NCBI GenBank assembly: GCA_946407705.1
Contig: CAMJPC010000018.1
Location: 1-46,626 of the forward strand
Reading direction: 5' to 3'
DNA from: an uncultured Clostridia bacterium
Lineage (GTDB): Bacteria > Bacillota > Clostridia > Saccharofermentanales > Saccharofermentanaceae
DNA: 46,626 bases
Shown one piece after another: positions 34,204-42,791 of this stretch. A program made the translations under genes and the position numbers. The first letter of the stretch is position 1. Each line of letters opens with the position of its first letter. The notes under the pieces are model-generated. The model saw only the letters and a list, made by a program, of their open reading frames with translations, did not search any database and had not been told where the DNA came from.

Positions 34204-36822
34204 TCAGCCGACACCCTCATACTTCCAGTTGGAACGGTCCCAGACATTGTCCTTGACCGAATACCACTGGGATCTGTCGAAAGTATTAGTACCGTTTTTC
34301 GCGACATCCCAAGTCGTTGAGAAGATGACCTTCTGAGGTCCTTTCTTCTTGGAGGGATCCGAAAGAGGATTACCCGTAAAAGGATTTACTGCATTATTCA
34401 CGAGACCCTGCGTCGCAAGCGCAGGGGTGTCTGCGTTTGTCATGAATTCATCGGAGATCTTGAAACCCTTGCTTCCAAAGTCCTTGAACATGAAAAGCGG
34501 GATATAGCCCTGGCCGTCAAATTCCTTATCCTCGTTGGTGAACATGAGATCTTCATACTGGCCGACGCCGTATGCGTGATCGGCTACGATGATGATCCTG
34601 GTGTTATCGTAAACGCCCTGTGCTTTAAGGTAATCGAGCCACCTTCCGACTGACATCAGGGCGGCTGTGTTCATCTCGAAAAATACATACTGCGGCGTTG
34701 TCTCCATCTTGAGCTGCTTGCCGTCGAGCATGAATCTCTCAGTGTGGGTAGCGTCATATTCCCTGTTGTCGACGTAGTATTTAGGCTCGTAAGAAGGCTC
34801 CAAGAGCATGGACATGTCGTGCGTTGACTTGTTGGACATGATCACGAGGTTGTTGCCCTTCTCGGAAATGTTGGTCATGGTATCCATTGCCCTGAGCGCA
34901 TAGTATTCAGCCTCAAAGCTCAGATAGTGGCCGAGTGCCCTTGACGTGCCGTCTACTACCTGGAAGGATGAACTTGCCTCCTTGGTGATGGAGCCCGTCA
35001 TGTTATATCTTCCGCCGTCGTAAAGGAACGGCTGGATCGCGACGGGGCTGGACTTGAAAAGGCTGTAGCAATAGAGGTTTCTTGTAAGAGAGATCTCGAG
35101 GTTGGCGCATTTTTCGGCCAGATCGGGCAGATAGTGATAACCGGTGTTGTAGACCTTCATGCCCTGGAAATCCTTGAAGACGGTAAGGTCAGGCATCCAG
35201 CTGTAGCCTGCATAAGTCGGGTTGATGAAAGTGCAGTCCCAGCCTTCCTTGACGAATACCGAAGGCATTACCTTAAGGGCTTCGTTCTGCTTGGATACAA
35301 GCGATTCGCTGCTTCTCTCGTTGATCCTTTCGGGCGTGTAGTCGTAACCGCCGTAGAGCGCGGGTGAAGCGAAATTGGTGCTCTGACCGTATGACATCGA
35401 GTTGCGGTACCATGTAAAGCCGTCAAAGCTCTGCCTGAGCTCGGGCTTCTCATTCAATATATAGGGGACCATCGAACCGATGGCGCGATCGAGCATCAAG
35501 ACAACGATGTTCTGTCCGTCCTTTGAAAGATTGAACGACGGGAGCTCCTCGGAATAGCTGTTGAACGAGCTCTTGTACTGGACGTTGATCCTGGAGATGT
35601 TATTGCATGAGATAATTATCAAGGCAACGGCTCCGCATGCGGCAATGACCGTCGGAAAAGCCTTCGTGAATCTTAAGAGAAGTATGCAGACACCGGCCGC
35701 GAGCACAAGGAATACGGCATCCCAGATCATGTTAACGACATCGAAATGAGGATTTACGATGTACTGAAGAGTCTCTACCATGTCGCCGAAATAGTTGCTG
35801 TAGAGCGCGTTGTTGAGCAAAGCTCCGGAACACATGATGAACATTACCCTGCTCATTATCCATCTTCCCTTCGGCGAGGCGAAATAATAGAAAAGACCTG
35901 CCCATATGCCGAAAAGACCGATTCCCGTAAGGACCGGATAGAACAGGTAAAGCCCGGGATTGCTCATCGTATATCTGTTGATGAACTCCTGGGGAGATGC
36001 AGCAAGAACGTTGGACGGAACGAAGAATCCCGTGAACATCGCAAGGAAAGCAGCCGAAGCGGCAAACAAAGCGTTGCTTCTTGCTATCTCTGCCTTCTCG
36101 GGTTTCTTAACTTTCTTCTTACCGGTCTTTCCGGATTCCTTCCTGCCACGAAGAACGAGCATCACGATGTTCTTTCCGAGCGAGAAGACGTTGTTCAAAG
36201 TCCAGTAGAAGACGAGACCCGAAGGCGAATTGTAAAGGAATACGAGGAATACCGCTGCGATCAGATACATCTGCATCTTGGATTTAAGCGGAAGTCCCTT
36301 GCCGTAGATGACTCCCGAAATGACGTTTATGAGCGTCATAACGATCGGAAGAATGTTGATCGCAAAGCCTCCGATGACCAGAAGTCCGTCAGGGGCACTG
36401 AGGTCCTTTATGGGTCCTGCGGCAGCTCCCGCAAGTATGCTGCATCCGGAGAGCATCCTGTATGCGGCGATGAAAAACGGTATCTGCAAAAGCAATGAGA
36501 CAGAACTCTTCAGCACGTTCATCGGGCTGTAATCGTTCTGTCTGTAGTATGTCTGAAGGATCATGAAGCGTTCGTCGCCCTTGAATGATTCCCTTATGTG
36601 CTTGATTACCGGAGCGAGCTTTATCTCCTTCTCACGGGCTTCCTCCTGGATGCTGTCTGCCCTTCTGTAGAGCGGGAGAACGACCAGGTTGAATACAAGG
36701 CTCAATATGATTATCGAGACGATAACGTTTCCCGAGGATTTGAATATGACCGAGAAAACGATCTCAAACAGGAGCTCGATCGGATAGATTATCAATGTGT
36801 AAAGACCGGTCAGGAATGACAT
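34204..36822 (-). CDS. YidC/Oxa1-like domain fused to an alkaline-phosphatase-superfamily (sulfatase/LTA-synthase-like) domain
   Basis: 872 residues. Residues 1-225 have the YidC/Oxa1 layout: an amphipathic start, VSIIILSLVFNLVVLPLYRRAD, a charged hairpin, LLLQIPFFIAAYRML and NSPSGLVFYWTLNNVFSL. About 250-410 hold several more membrane segments. From ~435 the sequence is a metal-dependent phosphatase-type domain: NIVVLMLDRAIG (Asp445 as likely metal ligand), GQSTNFASPALYGGY (Ser481/Thr482 as nucleophile candidates), MSNKSTHDMS and the TRIIIVADHAYG metal motif (Asp748-His749). This is the fold of LTA synthases and phosphoethanolamine transferases. The groove Arg of canonical insertases appears replaced by Asn45. 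It overlaps alr by 13 bases. A role in envelope polymer modification is inference. Confidence 0.85.
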   Translation of the reverse strand: MSFLTGLYTLIIYPIELLFEIVFSVIFKSSGNVIVSIIILSLVFNLVVLPLYRRADSIQEEAREKEIKLAPVIKHIRESFKGDERFMILQTYYRQNDYSPMNVLKSSVSLLLQIPFFIAAYRMLSGCSILAGAAAGPIKDLSAPDGLLVIGGFAINILPIVMTLINVISGVIYGKGLPLKSKMQMYLIAAVFLVFLYNSPSGLVFYWTLNNVFSLGKNIVMLVLRGRKESGKTGKKKVKKPEKAEIARSNALFAASAAFLAMFTGFFVPSNVLAASPQEFINRYTMSNPGLYLFYPVLTGIGLFGIWAGLFYYFASPKGRWIMSRVMFIMCSGALLNNALYSNYFGDMVETLQYIVNPHFDVVNMIWDAVFLVLAAGVCILLLRFTKAFPTVIAACGAVALIIISCNNISRINVQYKSSFNSYSEELPSFNLSKDGQNIVVLMLDRAIGSMVPYILNEKPELRQSFDGFTWYRNSMSYGQSTNFASPALYGGYDYTPERINERSSESLVSKQNEALKVMPSVFVKEGWDCTFINPTYAGYSWMPDLTVFKDFQGMKVYNTGYHYLPDLAEKCANLEISLTRNLYCYSLFKSSPVAIQPFLYDGGRYNMTGSITKEASSSFQVVDGTSRALGHYLSFEAEYYALRAMDTMTNISEKGNNLVIMSNKSTHDMSMLLEPSYEPKYYVDNREYDATHTERFMLDGKQLKMETTPQYVFFEMNTAALMSVGRWLDYLKAQGVYDNTRIIIVADHAYGVGQYEDLMFTNEDKEFDGQGYIPLFMFKDFGSKGFKISDEFMTNADTPALATQGLVNNAVNPFTGNPLSDPSKKKGPQKVIFSTTWDVAKNGTNTFDRSQWYSVKDNVWDRSNWKYEGVG

Positions 36823-37979
36823 TGTTCACTCCCCGAGGTGTACAGTCTCCTTACCCTCTTGCCTACCACGCATGTGATCTCATAGTTGATCGTACCGATC
36901 CTTTCGGCAAGATCATCAGCCAGCCTTTCCCTTCCGAAAACAACGACTTTGTCGCCGATCTTAGGTCTGACCTTCATGTCGGTCGTGTCGACCATGCACA
37001 TATCCATGCAGACGTTGCCGATTATGGGGCACTTTTCGCCGTCGACGACCAGTTCAAAACCGTTGGAAAGGCGTCTGGACAATCCGTCGGCATAACCGAT
37101 ACCGACAGTCGTGACCTCGGTCTCGCGCTCTGCGGTGAAATGTCTTCCGTAACTGACCGTCGAGCCGACAGGTATCCTTTTAACGTGGATCACCTTCGCA
37201 TACCAGGTCATTACGGGGATCAGGTCGGGCTTTACCGGAGGCTCAGGGCATCCGGGCGGCATCAATCCGTAGAGGATAATGCCTGCTCTTACGAGATCCA
37301 GGTGCATTTCGGGGAATCTCATGATCCCGGCGCTGTTGCATATGTGCTTCTTCTCGAAAACGATACCCTCGTTCTCAAGAACCTTTATCTGCGCCATGAA
37401 AGCATCAAACTGCTTCTGTGTGTAAGAATCGTCATCAGTATCTGCGACCGCGAAATGCGAGAAAACGCCGTAAGGGATAATGCCCGGCAGCTTGCAGCTC
37501 CTGACTATCTCTTCGGTCTCTGTTCCGTCAACGGCAAAACCGATACGTCCCATGCCCGTGTCGAGCTTGATGTGGACTTTAATCTGCTTGCCCTGGGCAA
37601 CAGCCTCATCGGAGAGGGCTTTGGCGATGTCATAGGAATAAACGGCCTGCTCTATACCGTATTTTACGGCATCGGCATAGCGGCTCCTGTCCGTAAAACC
37701 GAGGGTCATCATGGGAGCTTCGATCCCTTTTCTTCTCAGGTCAACAGCCTCATCGATGGTCGCGAGGCAGAGCCCTGCCGCACCGCATTCAAGAAGCGTT
37801 TTGGCAGTCTCATATGCGCCGTGTCCGTAGGCATCGGCTTTGACGACCGCAAGTATTCCGGCATCAGGAGAAGTGATTTTCCTGATCTCTTCGAAGTTAT
37901 GCCTTAACGCGTCAAGACTTATCTCAACACAGGAACGGTCATAGTGATCGGATGTCAGAACATTCTCAATATCTTCCAT
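36810..37979 (-). CDS. alr: Alanine racemase
   Basis: 389 residues. Makes D-Ala for peptidoglycan (and for D-alanylation of teichoic acids). PLP Lys47 in AVVKADAYGHGA; catalytic Tyr in VGIGYADGL (Tyr296); the C-terminal beta domain has GNVCMDMCMVD. The ATG follows nnrD by 6 bases, with GAGGA inside nnrD. Its last 13 bases overlap the start of the fusion gene, whose GGGGAG site is inside alr, so the two are co-expressed. Confidence 0.96.
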   Translation of the reverse strand: MEDIENVLTSDHYDRSCVEISLDALRHNFEEIRKITSPDAGILAVVKADAYGHGAYETAKTLLECGAAGLCLATIDEAVDLRRKGIEAPMMTLGFTDRSRYADAVKYGIEQAVYSYDIAKALSDEAVAQGKQIKVHIKLDTGMGRIGFAVDGTETEEIVRSCKLPGIIPYGVFSHFAVADTDDDSYTQKQFDAFMAQIKVLENEGIVFEKKHICNSAGIMRFPEMHLDLVRAGIILYGLMPPGCPEPPVKPDLIPVMTWYAKVIHVKRIPVGSTVSYGRHFTAERETEVTTVGIGYADGLSRRLSNGFELVVDGEKCPIIGNVCMDMCMVDTTDMKVRPKIGDKVVVFGRERLADDLAERIGTINYEITCVVGKRVRRLYTSGSEQCHS

Positions 37980-37985
37980 ATATCC

Positions 37986-38876
37986 TCAGTTCCAGCCTGT
38001 TTTCTTAAAGGCTTCCGGAAGGAATTCCGCGAGATCTGAAGGCAGCATTGCCCTCGTTCCGTATTTGTCTGACGCAAGAAGACCCGCTTCGGAGTGGATC
38101 TTCACAGCCGCACAGGCAGCTTCCTCGGGCTGGATGCCCTGTGCAAGAAGGCCTGCAAGAAGCCCTGCGAGAACGTCGCCCGATCCGCCCTTGGCAAGAC
38201 CGCTGTTCTCGGCATCGTTGATATAGACACGGCCGCCGGGGACGGCGATTACCGTTTTGCTGTTCTTGAGAACTATAACGCTCTTAAGCTTTTTGGCTAG
38301 CTTCAGCGCGGCAACGTGCGAAGGATCGTCAGGTTCGATTCCCTCTACCCCTGCGGAGATCCTTGCGAACTCACCCATGTGGGGAGTAAGGACAGCCGGA
38401 GTCTCCCTGCGCCTGAAGAGCGGCAGGATGTGCTCCTTGTCGTGGGCGGCAGCGCTCAAGGCGCCCGCATCGACCACAAGCTTTTTCGCATCGCGGATGT
38501 AAAGACCGAGAAGCGGAAGGATGTTCAGATCGTCTGAAGGGATTCCGGGGCCGATGAGCACGGAGTCCGCCTTTTCGATAAGGCGTCCCGCGTTTCTTAA
38601 CACTCCTGAAGGCATTCCGTCCCTGAGAGACTGTAGCGCGCAGGGGTGATTGGCGCTGATCGCATCGAGCGTCCTCGGATCAGAGTGAACGCGCACCAGG
38701 CCGCAGCCGGACCTTAAGGCCGCACCGCAGGCAAGGACAGCGGCGCCTGGCATGTATTCCGAACCGGCCGTGATAAGACAGGTACCGAAAGTTCCCTTGT
38801 ATCCGGATTCCGGACGGTCGGGAGCCATGTTACGTACCATTTCGTCGGTCAGAACAGTGATGCCGGTATCACTCAT
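37986..38876 (-). CDS. nnrD: ADP-dependent NAD(P)H-hydrate dehydratase
   Basis: 296 residues from ATG 38876 (GAGGAAAAGC upstream); ATG 38888 is rejected because its GGAAGGG abuts the start codon. Repairs hydrated NAD(P)H using ADP. The ribokinase-like fold motifs [28 protein letters not shown] and the ADP-site [20 protein letters not shown] are clear. Only the dehydratase is present; the epimerase domain often fused to it is absent and not seen in the window. Overlaps metA by 8 bases. Confidence 0.94.
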   Translation of the reverse strand: MSDTGITVLTDEMVRNMAPDRPESGYKGTFGTCLITAGSEYMPGAAVLACGAALRSGCGLVRVHSDPRTLDAISANHPCALQSLRDGMPSGVLRNAGRLIEKADSVLIGPGIPSDDLNILPLLGLYIRDAKKLVVDAGALSAAAHDKEHILPLFRRRETPAVLTPHMGEFARISAGVEGIEPDDPSHVAALKLAKKLKSVIVLKNSKTVIAVPGGRVYINDAENSGLAKGGSGDVLAGLLAGLLAQGIQPEEAACAAVKIHSEAGLLASDKYGTRAMLPSDLAEFLPEAFKKTGWN

Positions 38877-39840
38877 GCTTTTCCTCATCCCTTCCGGGTA
38901 CGAGATCCTCGTTCCTTATGCTGCTGATGGCTCCGATATCGAACGGAGTCTCCTGATAAACGTAGTAGTTAAGCCAGTTCGTGTACATGAGGGTCGCGGA
39001 AGACCTCCATCTGAGAAGCGGACCCTTTGCAGGATCGTCGTCGATGTAGTAATTGACCGGACGCGCGGTATCAAGGCCTGCACCCTGGTCTCTCTTGTAT
39101 TCCCTGTCCAGCGTATCCTTGTCGTATTCGGAGTGGCCGGTAATGAAGATCTGACGTCCGTGAAGGTCAGACACCGCATAGATACCGCACTCTTCAGACT
39201 CGGAAAGGATCCTCAGCTCCTTGTGCTTCAGGATGTCTTCCTTCCTGATCTCCGTGTAACGGGAATGAGGAACATAGAAAACATCGTCAAAACCCCTGAA
39301 AAGCTTAACGGGACGGCTCCATGTCATGGAGTGCTCAAAAACGCCGAAGACCTTCTGGTCAAGAACATACTTCGGAACGCCGTAGTGGTAGTAAAGTCCC
39401 GCGAAAGCCGCCCAGCAGAGATGAAGGGTCGAATAAACGTGGGTCTTGCTCCATTCCAGGATCTGGCAGAGTTCTTCCCAGTAATCAACCTGCTCGAAAG
39501 GGAGTTTCTCGACGGGCGCACCGGTGATGATCATGCCGTCAAAAAACTGATCCTTTATCTTGTCGAAAGTCTCGTAATACTTGGTAAGGTGCTTTGCGCT
39601 GGTATGTGTCGACTGGTGCGAAGCCATGCACAAAAGCTCGATGTCGATCTGGATCGGAGTGTTGGACAGAGCTCTGAGAAGCTGTGTCTCCGTGGTGATC
39701 TTATCGGGCATCAGGTTGAGTATGACGAGTTTGAGCGCTCTTATGTCCTGGGACAGAGCGCGGTTTTCTTCCATTACGAATATTCTTTCCTGCTCGAGGA
39801 TCGCCCTCGCCGGAAGATTGTCTGCTATTCTGATAGGCAT
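38869..39840 (-). CDS. metA: Homoserine O-acetyltransferase, MetA family
   Basis: 323 residues. Acylates homoserine in methionine synthesis. Catalytic Cys142 in [13 protein letters not shown], and His and Glu in FITGHSEYD. The residue after TGAPV is Glu111; in characterised MetA enzymes Glu here selects acetyl-CoA while Gly selects succinyl-CoA, so acetyl transfer is expected although annotations often say succinyltransferase. AAAGGAGG before ATG 39840. Co-transcribed with nnrD by overlap. Confidence 0.95.
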   Translation of the reverse strand: MPIRIADNLPARAILEQERIFVMEENRALSQDIRALKLVILNLMPDKITTETQLLRALSNTPIQIDIELLCMASHQSTHTSAKHLTKYYETFDKIKDQFFDGMIITGAPVEKLPFEQVDYWEELCQILEWSKTHVYSTLHLCWAAFAGLYYHYGVPKYVLDQKVFGVFEHSMTWSRPVKLFRGFDDVFYVPHSRYTEIRKEDILKHKELRILSESEECGIYAVSDLHGRQIFITGHSEYDKDTLDREYKRDQGAGLDTARPVNYYIDDDPAKGPLLRWRSSATLMYTNWLNYYVYQETPFDIGAISSIRNEDLVPGRDEEKHE

Positions 39841-39856
39841 TTTTAGCCTCCTTTAG

Positions 39857-40864
39857 TTAACCGCTTATGAATTCGTTCAGTATGGATTCCGCGGGAACCT
39901 GATCAGGGCTGACGTCGGGGATCTTGTCCAGATGACCGATCAGCTTGCTGGCCTTTGCGAGAGCTGCCGACAGATCCGCAAAAGGCTTGCCGGAAGTCGA
40001 CTTTTCCATAAAGACGCTGGGCTCTATCGTGCCCTTTTCGACCTGCTTCAGAGCCGACTGGATGTCGTTTAGAGCAAGCGGCGCGATAATGAGACTCTCA
40101 TATGCGAGGAACGAATTGACGTGGTAGTCTGCGCTTGTCAGATATTCCGTGTAGTACTTCTCCTCTGACTTGCTGATCATGGGCCAGTAATCGATCGTTG
40201 CGAGGGCATGGGCATTCCTGTGCCTGTTGTCTCTTACGATCCTTCTGAGCATCCTGATCTCATTGCTGTCCATGAGCTTGGTGTCGCAGTATACGTTTCC
40301 GTAAGGCATTATGAATACCTTTGAACATATGTCGCCGAAGTCACCTGAGATCCTCGGATTGAGTCCGTGGAGTCCCTCTACGATGAGAACTCCGTCTTCG
40401 CCCAGGCTGATAGCATTCTCGGGGTTGCCCTCGTGCTGTATCCTCGTCTGGAAATCGAAATACGGCGGAACGACCGTCTCCCCGTTAATGATCCTCGCGA
40501 TATCGCTCTGGATCCTGGGAACGTCAAGCGCGTCGATCGTCTCGAAATCAGGCCTTCCCTCACGGTCACATACTATCTCCTTGAGATTGTAGTAATCATC
40601 AAGCGAGAGATGGCAAGCCTTGCGGCCGGCCTCCGTTATGGTCTTTGCAAGTCTTAATGTGAAAGTCGTCTTTCCTGAAGAAGTCGGGCCTGATACAAAG
40701 ATAGCCTTCTTGTTCTTATCGGCGCAGATCTCGGAGCAGATCGTATCGATCCTTCCGAGAAATGATTTTTCCGATTCGGCGATGAATCTGGGAAGATTCA
40801 AAGCGCCAAGAGACTCCTCGAGCTCTTCAACCGTTATGTCAATTCTGTCTCTAAGCTCTGCCAT
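39857..40864 (-). CDS. Uridine kinase-like P-loop kinase
   Basis: 335 residues, phosphoribulokinase/uridine kinase family. Walker A GPTSSGKTT (about 59-67), LSLDDYYN with the catalytic Asp pair, and the VLIVEGLHGLNP loop. The N-terminal ~45 residues have no recognised domain; many Clostridial relatives carry a longer N-terminus. The substrate is probably uridine/cytidine or another nucleoside, not determinable here. CAGGAGGAAGGC precedes ATG 40864; 16 bases before metA. Confidence 0.88.
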   Translation of the reverse strand: MAELRDRIDITVEELEESLGALNLPRFIAESEKSFLGRIDTICSEICADKNKKAIFVSGPTSSGKTTFTLRLAKTITEAGRKACHLSLDDYYNLKEIVCDREGRPDFETIDALDVPRIQSDIARIINGETVVPPYFDFQTRIQHEGNPENAISLGEDGVLIVEGLHGLNPRISGDFGDICSKVFIMPYGNVYCDTKLMDSNEIRMLRRIVRDNRHRNAHALATIDYWPMISKSEEKYYTEYLTSADYHVNSFLAYESLIIAPLALNDIQSALKQVEKGTIEPSVFMEKSTSGKPFADLSAALAKASKLIGHLDKIPDVSPDQVPAESILNEFISG

Positions 40865-40908
40865 GCCTTCCTCCTGTTTCCGCGAAAAGAGATTCAGTCC
40901 GAAGGATA

Positions 40909-41517
40909 TTATCGCTTCGAAGGAAAGAATCTCTTCAGTATCAATGTGTTGATGAGCCAGTCCCAGATAAACTGCGCGACTCTGAATGCTATGTAGATGA
41001 GGCCCGGAACTACCATGACTATGGCAAGGTTCAAAAGGATCATCAGGATTACATGAAGTCCTCCTGCAAGTACGCCGGTAACCGTAGCGAACGAACCGGA
41101 ACTTGCCGCATATTTTGTCGTATACGTCTCTAACGTCTTGTTGAGATAGTCGATGACAAAGGGCTGGAGATCACTAACGTTAACCGTGAGCCTCGGCAGC
41201 ATCAGGCTAACCGTGTAACTGAGAACGAGATAAGATTTGAATATCTTCTCTGCCAATACCAATAATTTGCCCCATAAGGGCATTCGATAGTATCTGAAAT
41301 TAATAAAGGGGCTTGCGACAAACAGCACGATGAATGCGGCGAAAAGAGGCATGCTGACGTCTCCGAACCCCAAAAGTCTCATGCTGAAAAGATATGTATA
41401 AAGAACTATGCAATTGCAGAGGAGTCCATAGATTATAAAGAGCCAGAAATGCTTTCTGTTCTCATAATCGGTATCGCTCCACAGCCTGCCGAGCATTAAT
41501 CCTTCAAGATAATCCAA
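40909..41517 (-). CDS. Small polytopic membrane protein of unknown function
   Basis: 202 residues with about four membrane segments (roughly 25-45, 55-75, 95-110 and 150-185) and a basic C-terminus (LKRFFPSKR). Not recognised. The longest frame starts at TTG 41517 with GGGGG 10 bases upstream. An internal ATG (codon 8) with GAAGGA only 3 bases away is a possible alternative start. Sits between ddl and the uridine-kinase-like gene. Confidence 0.65.
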   Translation of the reverse strand: MDYLEGLMLGRLWSDTDYENRKHFWLFIIYGLLCNCIVLYTYLFSMRLLGFGDVSMPLFAAFIVLFVASPFINFRYYRMPLWGKLLVLAEKIFKSYLVLSYTVSLMLPRLTVNVSDLQPFVIDYLNKTLETYTTKYAASSGSFATVTGVLAGGLHVILMILLNLAIVMVVPGLIYIAFRVAQFIWDWLINTLILKRFFPSKR

Positions 41518-41564
41518 AGCGCTATTTCCCCCAAAAGTTTAACCTTTAAATTCTAACACATAAG

Positions 41565-41589
41565 GAGCCTTACGGCTACTTTAAGGCTC
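41565..41589 (-). terminator. Possible terminator or processing hairpin at the end of ddl
   Basis: GAGCCTTA (41565-41572) pairs with TAAGGCTC (41582-41589), an 8-base stem overlapping the ddl stop codon. The following minus-strand sequence (CTTATGTG) is not a proper T run, so termination is doubtful. Confidence 0.3.
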
Positions 41590-42643
41590 AAAGGCCCTCT
41601 ATGGAGTCCTGTCCGCAGCTCATGACGATCTTCTCGCAAAGATCCTCGTAGCTGACGCCTGCAACCTTCGCGGCCTCTGGAAGGAGTGACGTGTTGGTCA
41701 TTCCGGGAAGGTTGTTCGCCTCGATGAACCAGAAATCATGGGTATTCTCGTCATAGATCATGTCGACCCTTCCGTACTGGTTCATCCTCAGGATATCGAA
41801 GATCCTGACCGCAGTCTCCTGACACTTCTTATAGTCAGCCTCGTTGATATGGGCCGGACAGACGTGCGTGGTAAGACCGTCCTGATACTTGTTCTTGTAA
41901 TCGTAGAAACCCTCGTGAGGGATTATCTCCGTGATGGGCAGAGCCTTGTGGCCGACTACGCCGATCGTGACCTCACGGCCCCGGATGAACTGCTCGACGA
42001 GGATGCTCTGCTTATATGAAGCCGCCCACTCGAGAGCGGGTCCGAACTCTTCTTCCGTCTTTACAATGGATACACCGCATGAAGAACCGCAGCCGATGGG
42101 CTTGATGACGCAGGGTATGCCGATCTCGGATTTGATCTTCTCCGGGGTCATCTCCTCATACTTGCCGCTTATCCACTTGGCCGTGGGAATGCCAGCACCT
42201 GCGATAAGAGCCTTGGAAAGAGCCTTGTCCATTGCGATGGCGCAGCCCAGATATCCGCAGCCGGTGTACTTGACGTCATAAGCATCAAGGAGCGCCTGGA
42301 CCTGGCCGTTCTCGCCGTGTGAGCCGTGAAGGCCGAGGAATACGCGGTCTGCGTACTGGCAGAATTCGATGACCCTGGGGCCTACCCACTGTCTTCTTCC
42401 GCCGTGCTGTCTGATTATCTCTTCAAGATCCGGTTCCACTTCGGGAATGGAATAAGTAAACGGATTTAACGTGCCGCGGCGGAAAAAACTTTCGGCCGGG
42501 CGGTCATTTTCGATGCCGTCATAAAGATCGACGAGCGCTACCTCATGACCTTTTGAAAGAAGCGCATTCGCAATGAGGCTTGCGGATTTGAGCGAAACGT
42601 CACGCTCAGGCGACAGTCCGCCGCCTAAAACAACTATTTTCAT
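41588..42643 (-). CDS. ddl: D-alanine--D-alanine ligase
   Basis: 351 residues from ATG 42643 (GAAAGG upstream; an in-frame ATG 6 codons earlier lacks a good site). ATP-grasp enzyme that makes D-Ala-D-Ala for peptidoglycan. VVLGGGLSPERDVSLKSA at the start, the HGSHGENGQVQALLDAYDVKYTGCG segment, PCVIKPIGCGSSCGVSIV and FWFIEANNLPGMTNTSLLPEAA at the end are all canonical. With alr nearby, both D-Ala-making steps are in the window. The divergent giant gene lies upstream. Confidence 0.93.
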   Translation of the reverse strand: MKIVVLGGGLSPERDVSLKSASLIANALLSKGHEVALVDLYDGIENDRPAESFFRRGTLNPFTYSIPEVEPDLEEIIRQHGGRRQWVGPRVIEFCQYADRVFLGLHGSHGENGQVQALLDAYDVKYTGCGYLGCAIAMDKALSKALIAGAGIPTAKWISGKYEEMTPEKIKSEIGIPCVIKPIGCGSSCGVSIVKTEEEFGPALEWAASYKQSILVEQFIRGREVTIGVVGHKALPITEIIPHEGFYDYKNKYQDGLTTHVCPAHINEADYKKCQETAVRIFDILRMNQYGRVDMIYDENTHDFWFIEANNLPGMTNTSLLPEAAKVAGVSYEDLCEKIVMSCGQDSIEGL

Positions 42644-42674
42644 AAAAACCTTTCTTTTCACGAACTATATGGAG

Positions 42675-42680
42675 ATTATA
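42675..42680 (-). promoter_or_regulatory. Putative -10 box for ddl
   Basis: TATAAT on the minus strand 32 bases before the ddl ATG. No convincing -35 hexamer. Confidence 0.35.
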
Positions 42681-42755
42681 GTCCTTTTTCACAAATCTTT
42701 TCGCCCCATTATAAGAAAGTGTTATAAGTTTGTAAAACTAGGCCTTTTTAATAAT

Positions 42756-42764
42756 TGATATAAT
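42756..42764 (+). promoter_or_regulatory. Extended -10 promoter for the acidic membrane protein
   Basis: TGATATAAT, an extended -10 element (TGnTATAAT), 27 bases before the ATG at 42792, implying a very short leader. No clear -35 at normal spacing. Confidence 0.5.
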
Positions 42765-42791
42765 TATTTAAATTATTTGAAGGGAGAAAAT

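Noticed and set aside
35746..36498. Plus-strand 250-codon open frame opposite the YidC-like half of the fusion gene
   Set aside because: The minus-strand product has clear YidC-like helices and motifs; the antisense frame is a hydrophilic shadow.
36795..37907. Plus-strand 370-codon open frame opposite alr
   Set aside because: Antisense to a clearly identified alanine racemase with intact PLP and catalytic motifs; no family resemblance in the antisense translation.
38752..39846. Plus-strand 364-codon open frame opposite metA and nnrD
   Set aside because: Spans two well-supported minus-strand genes and has no recognisable motif or ribosome-binding site.
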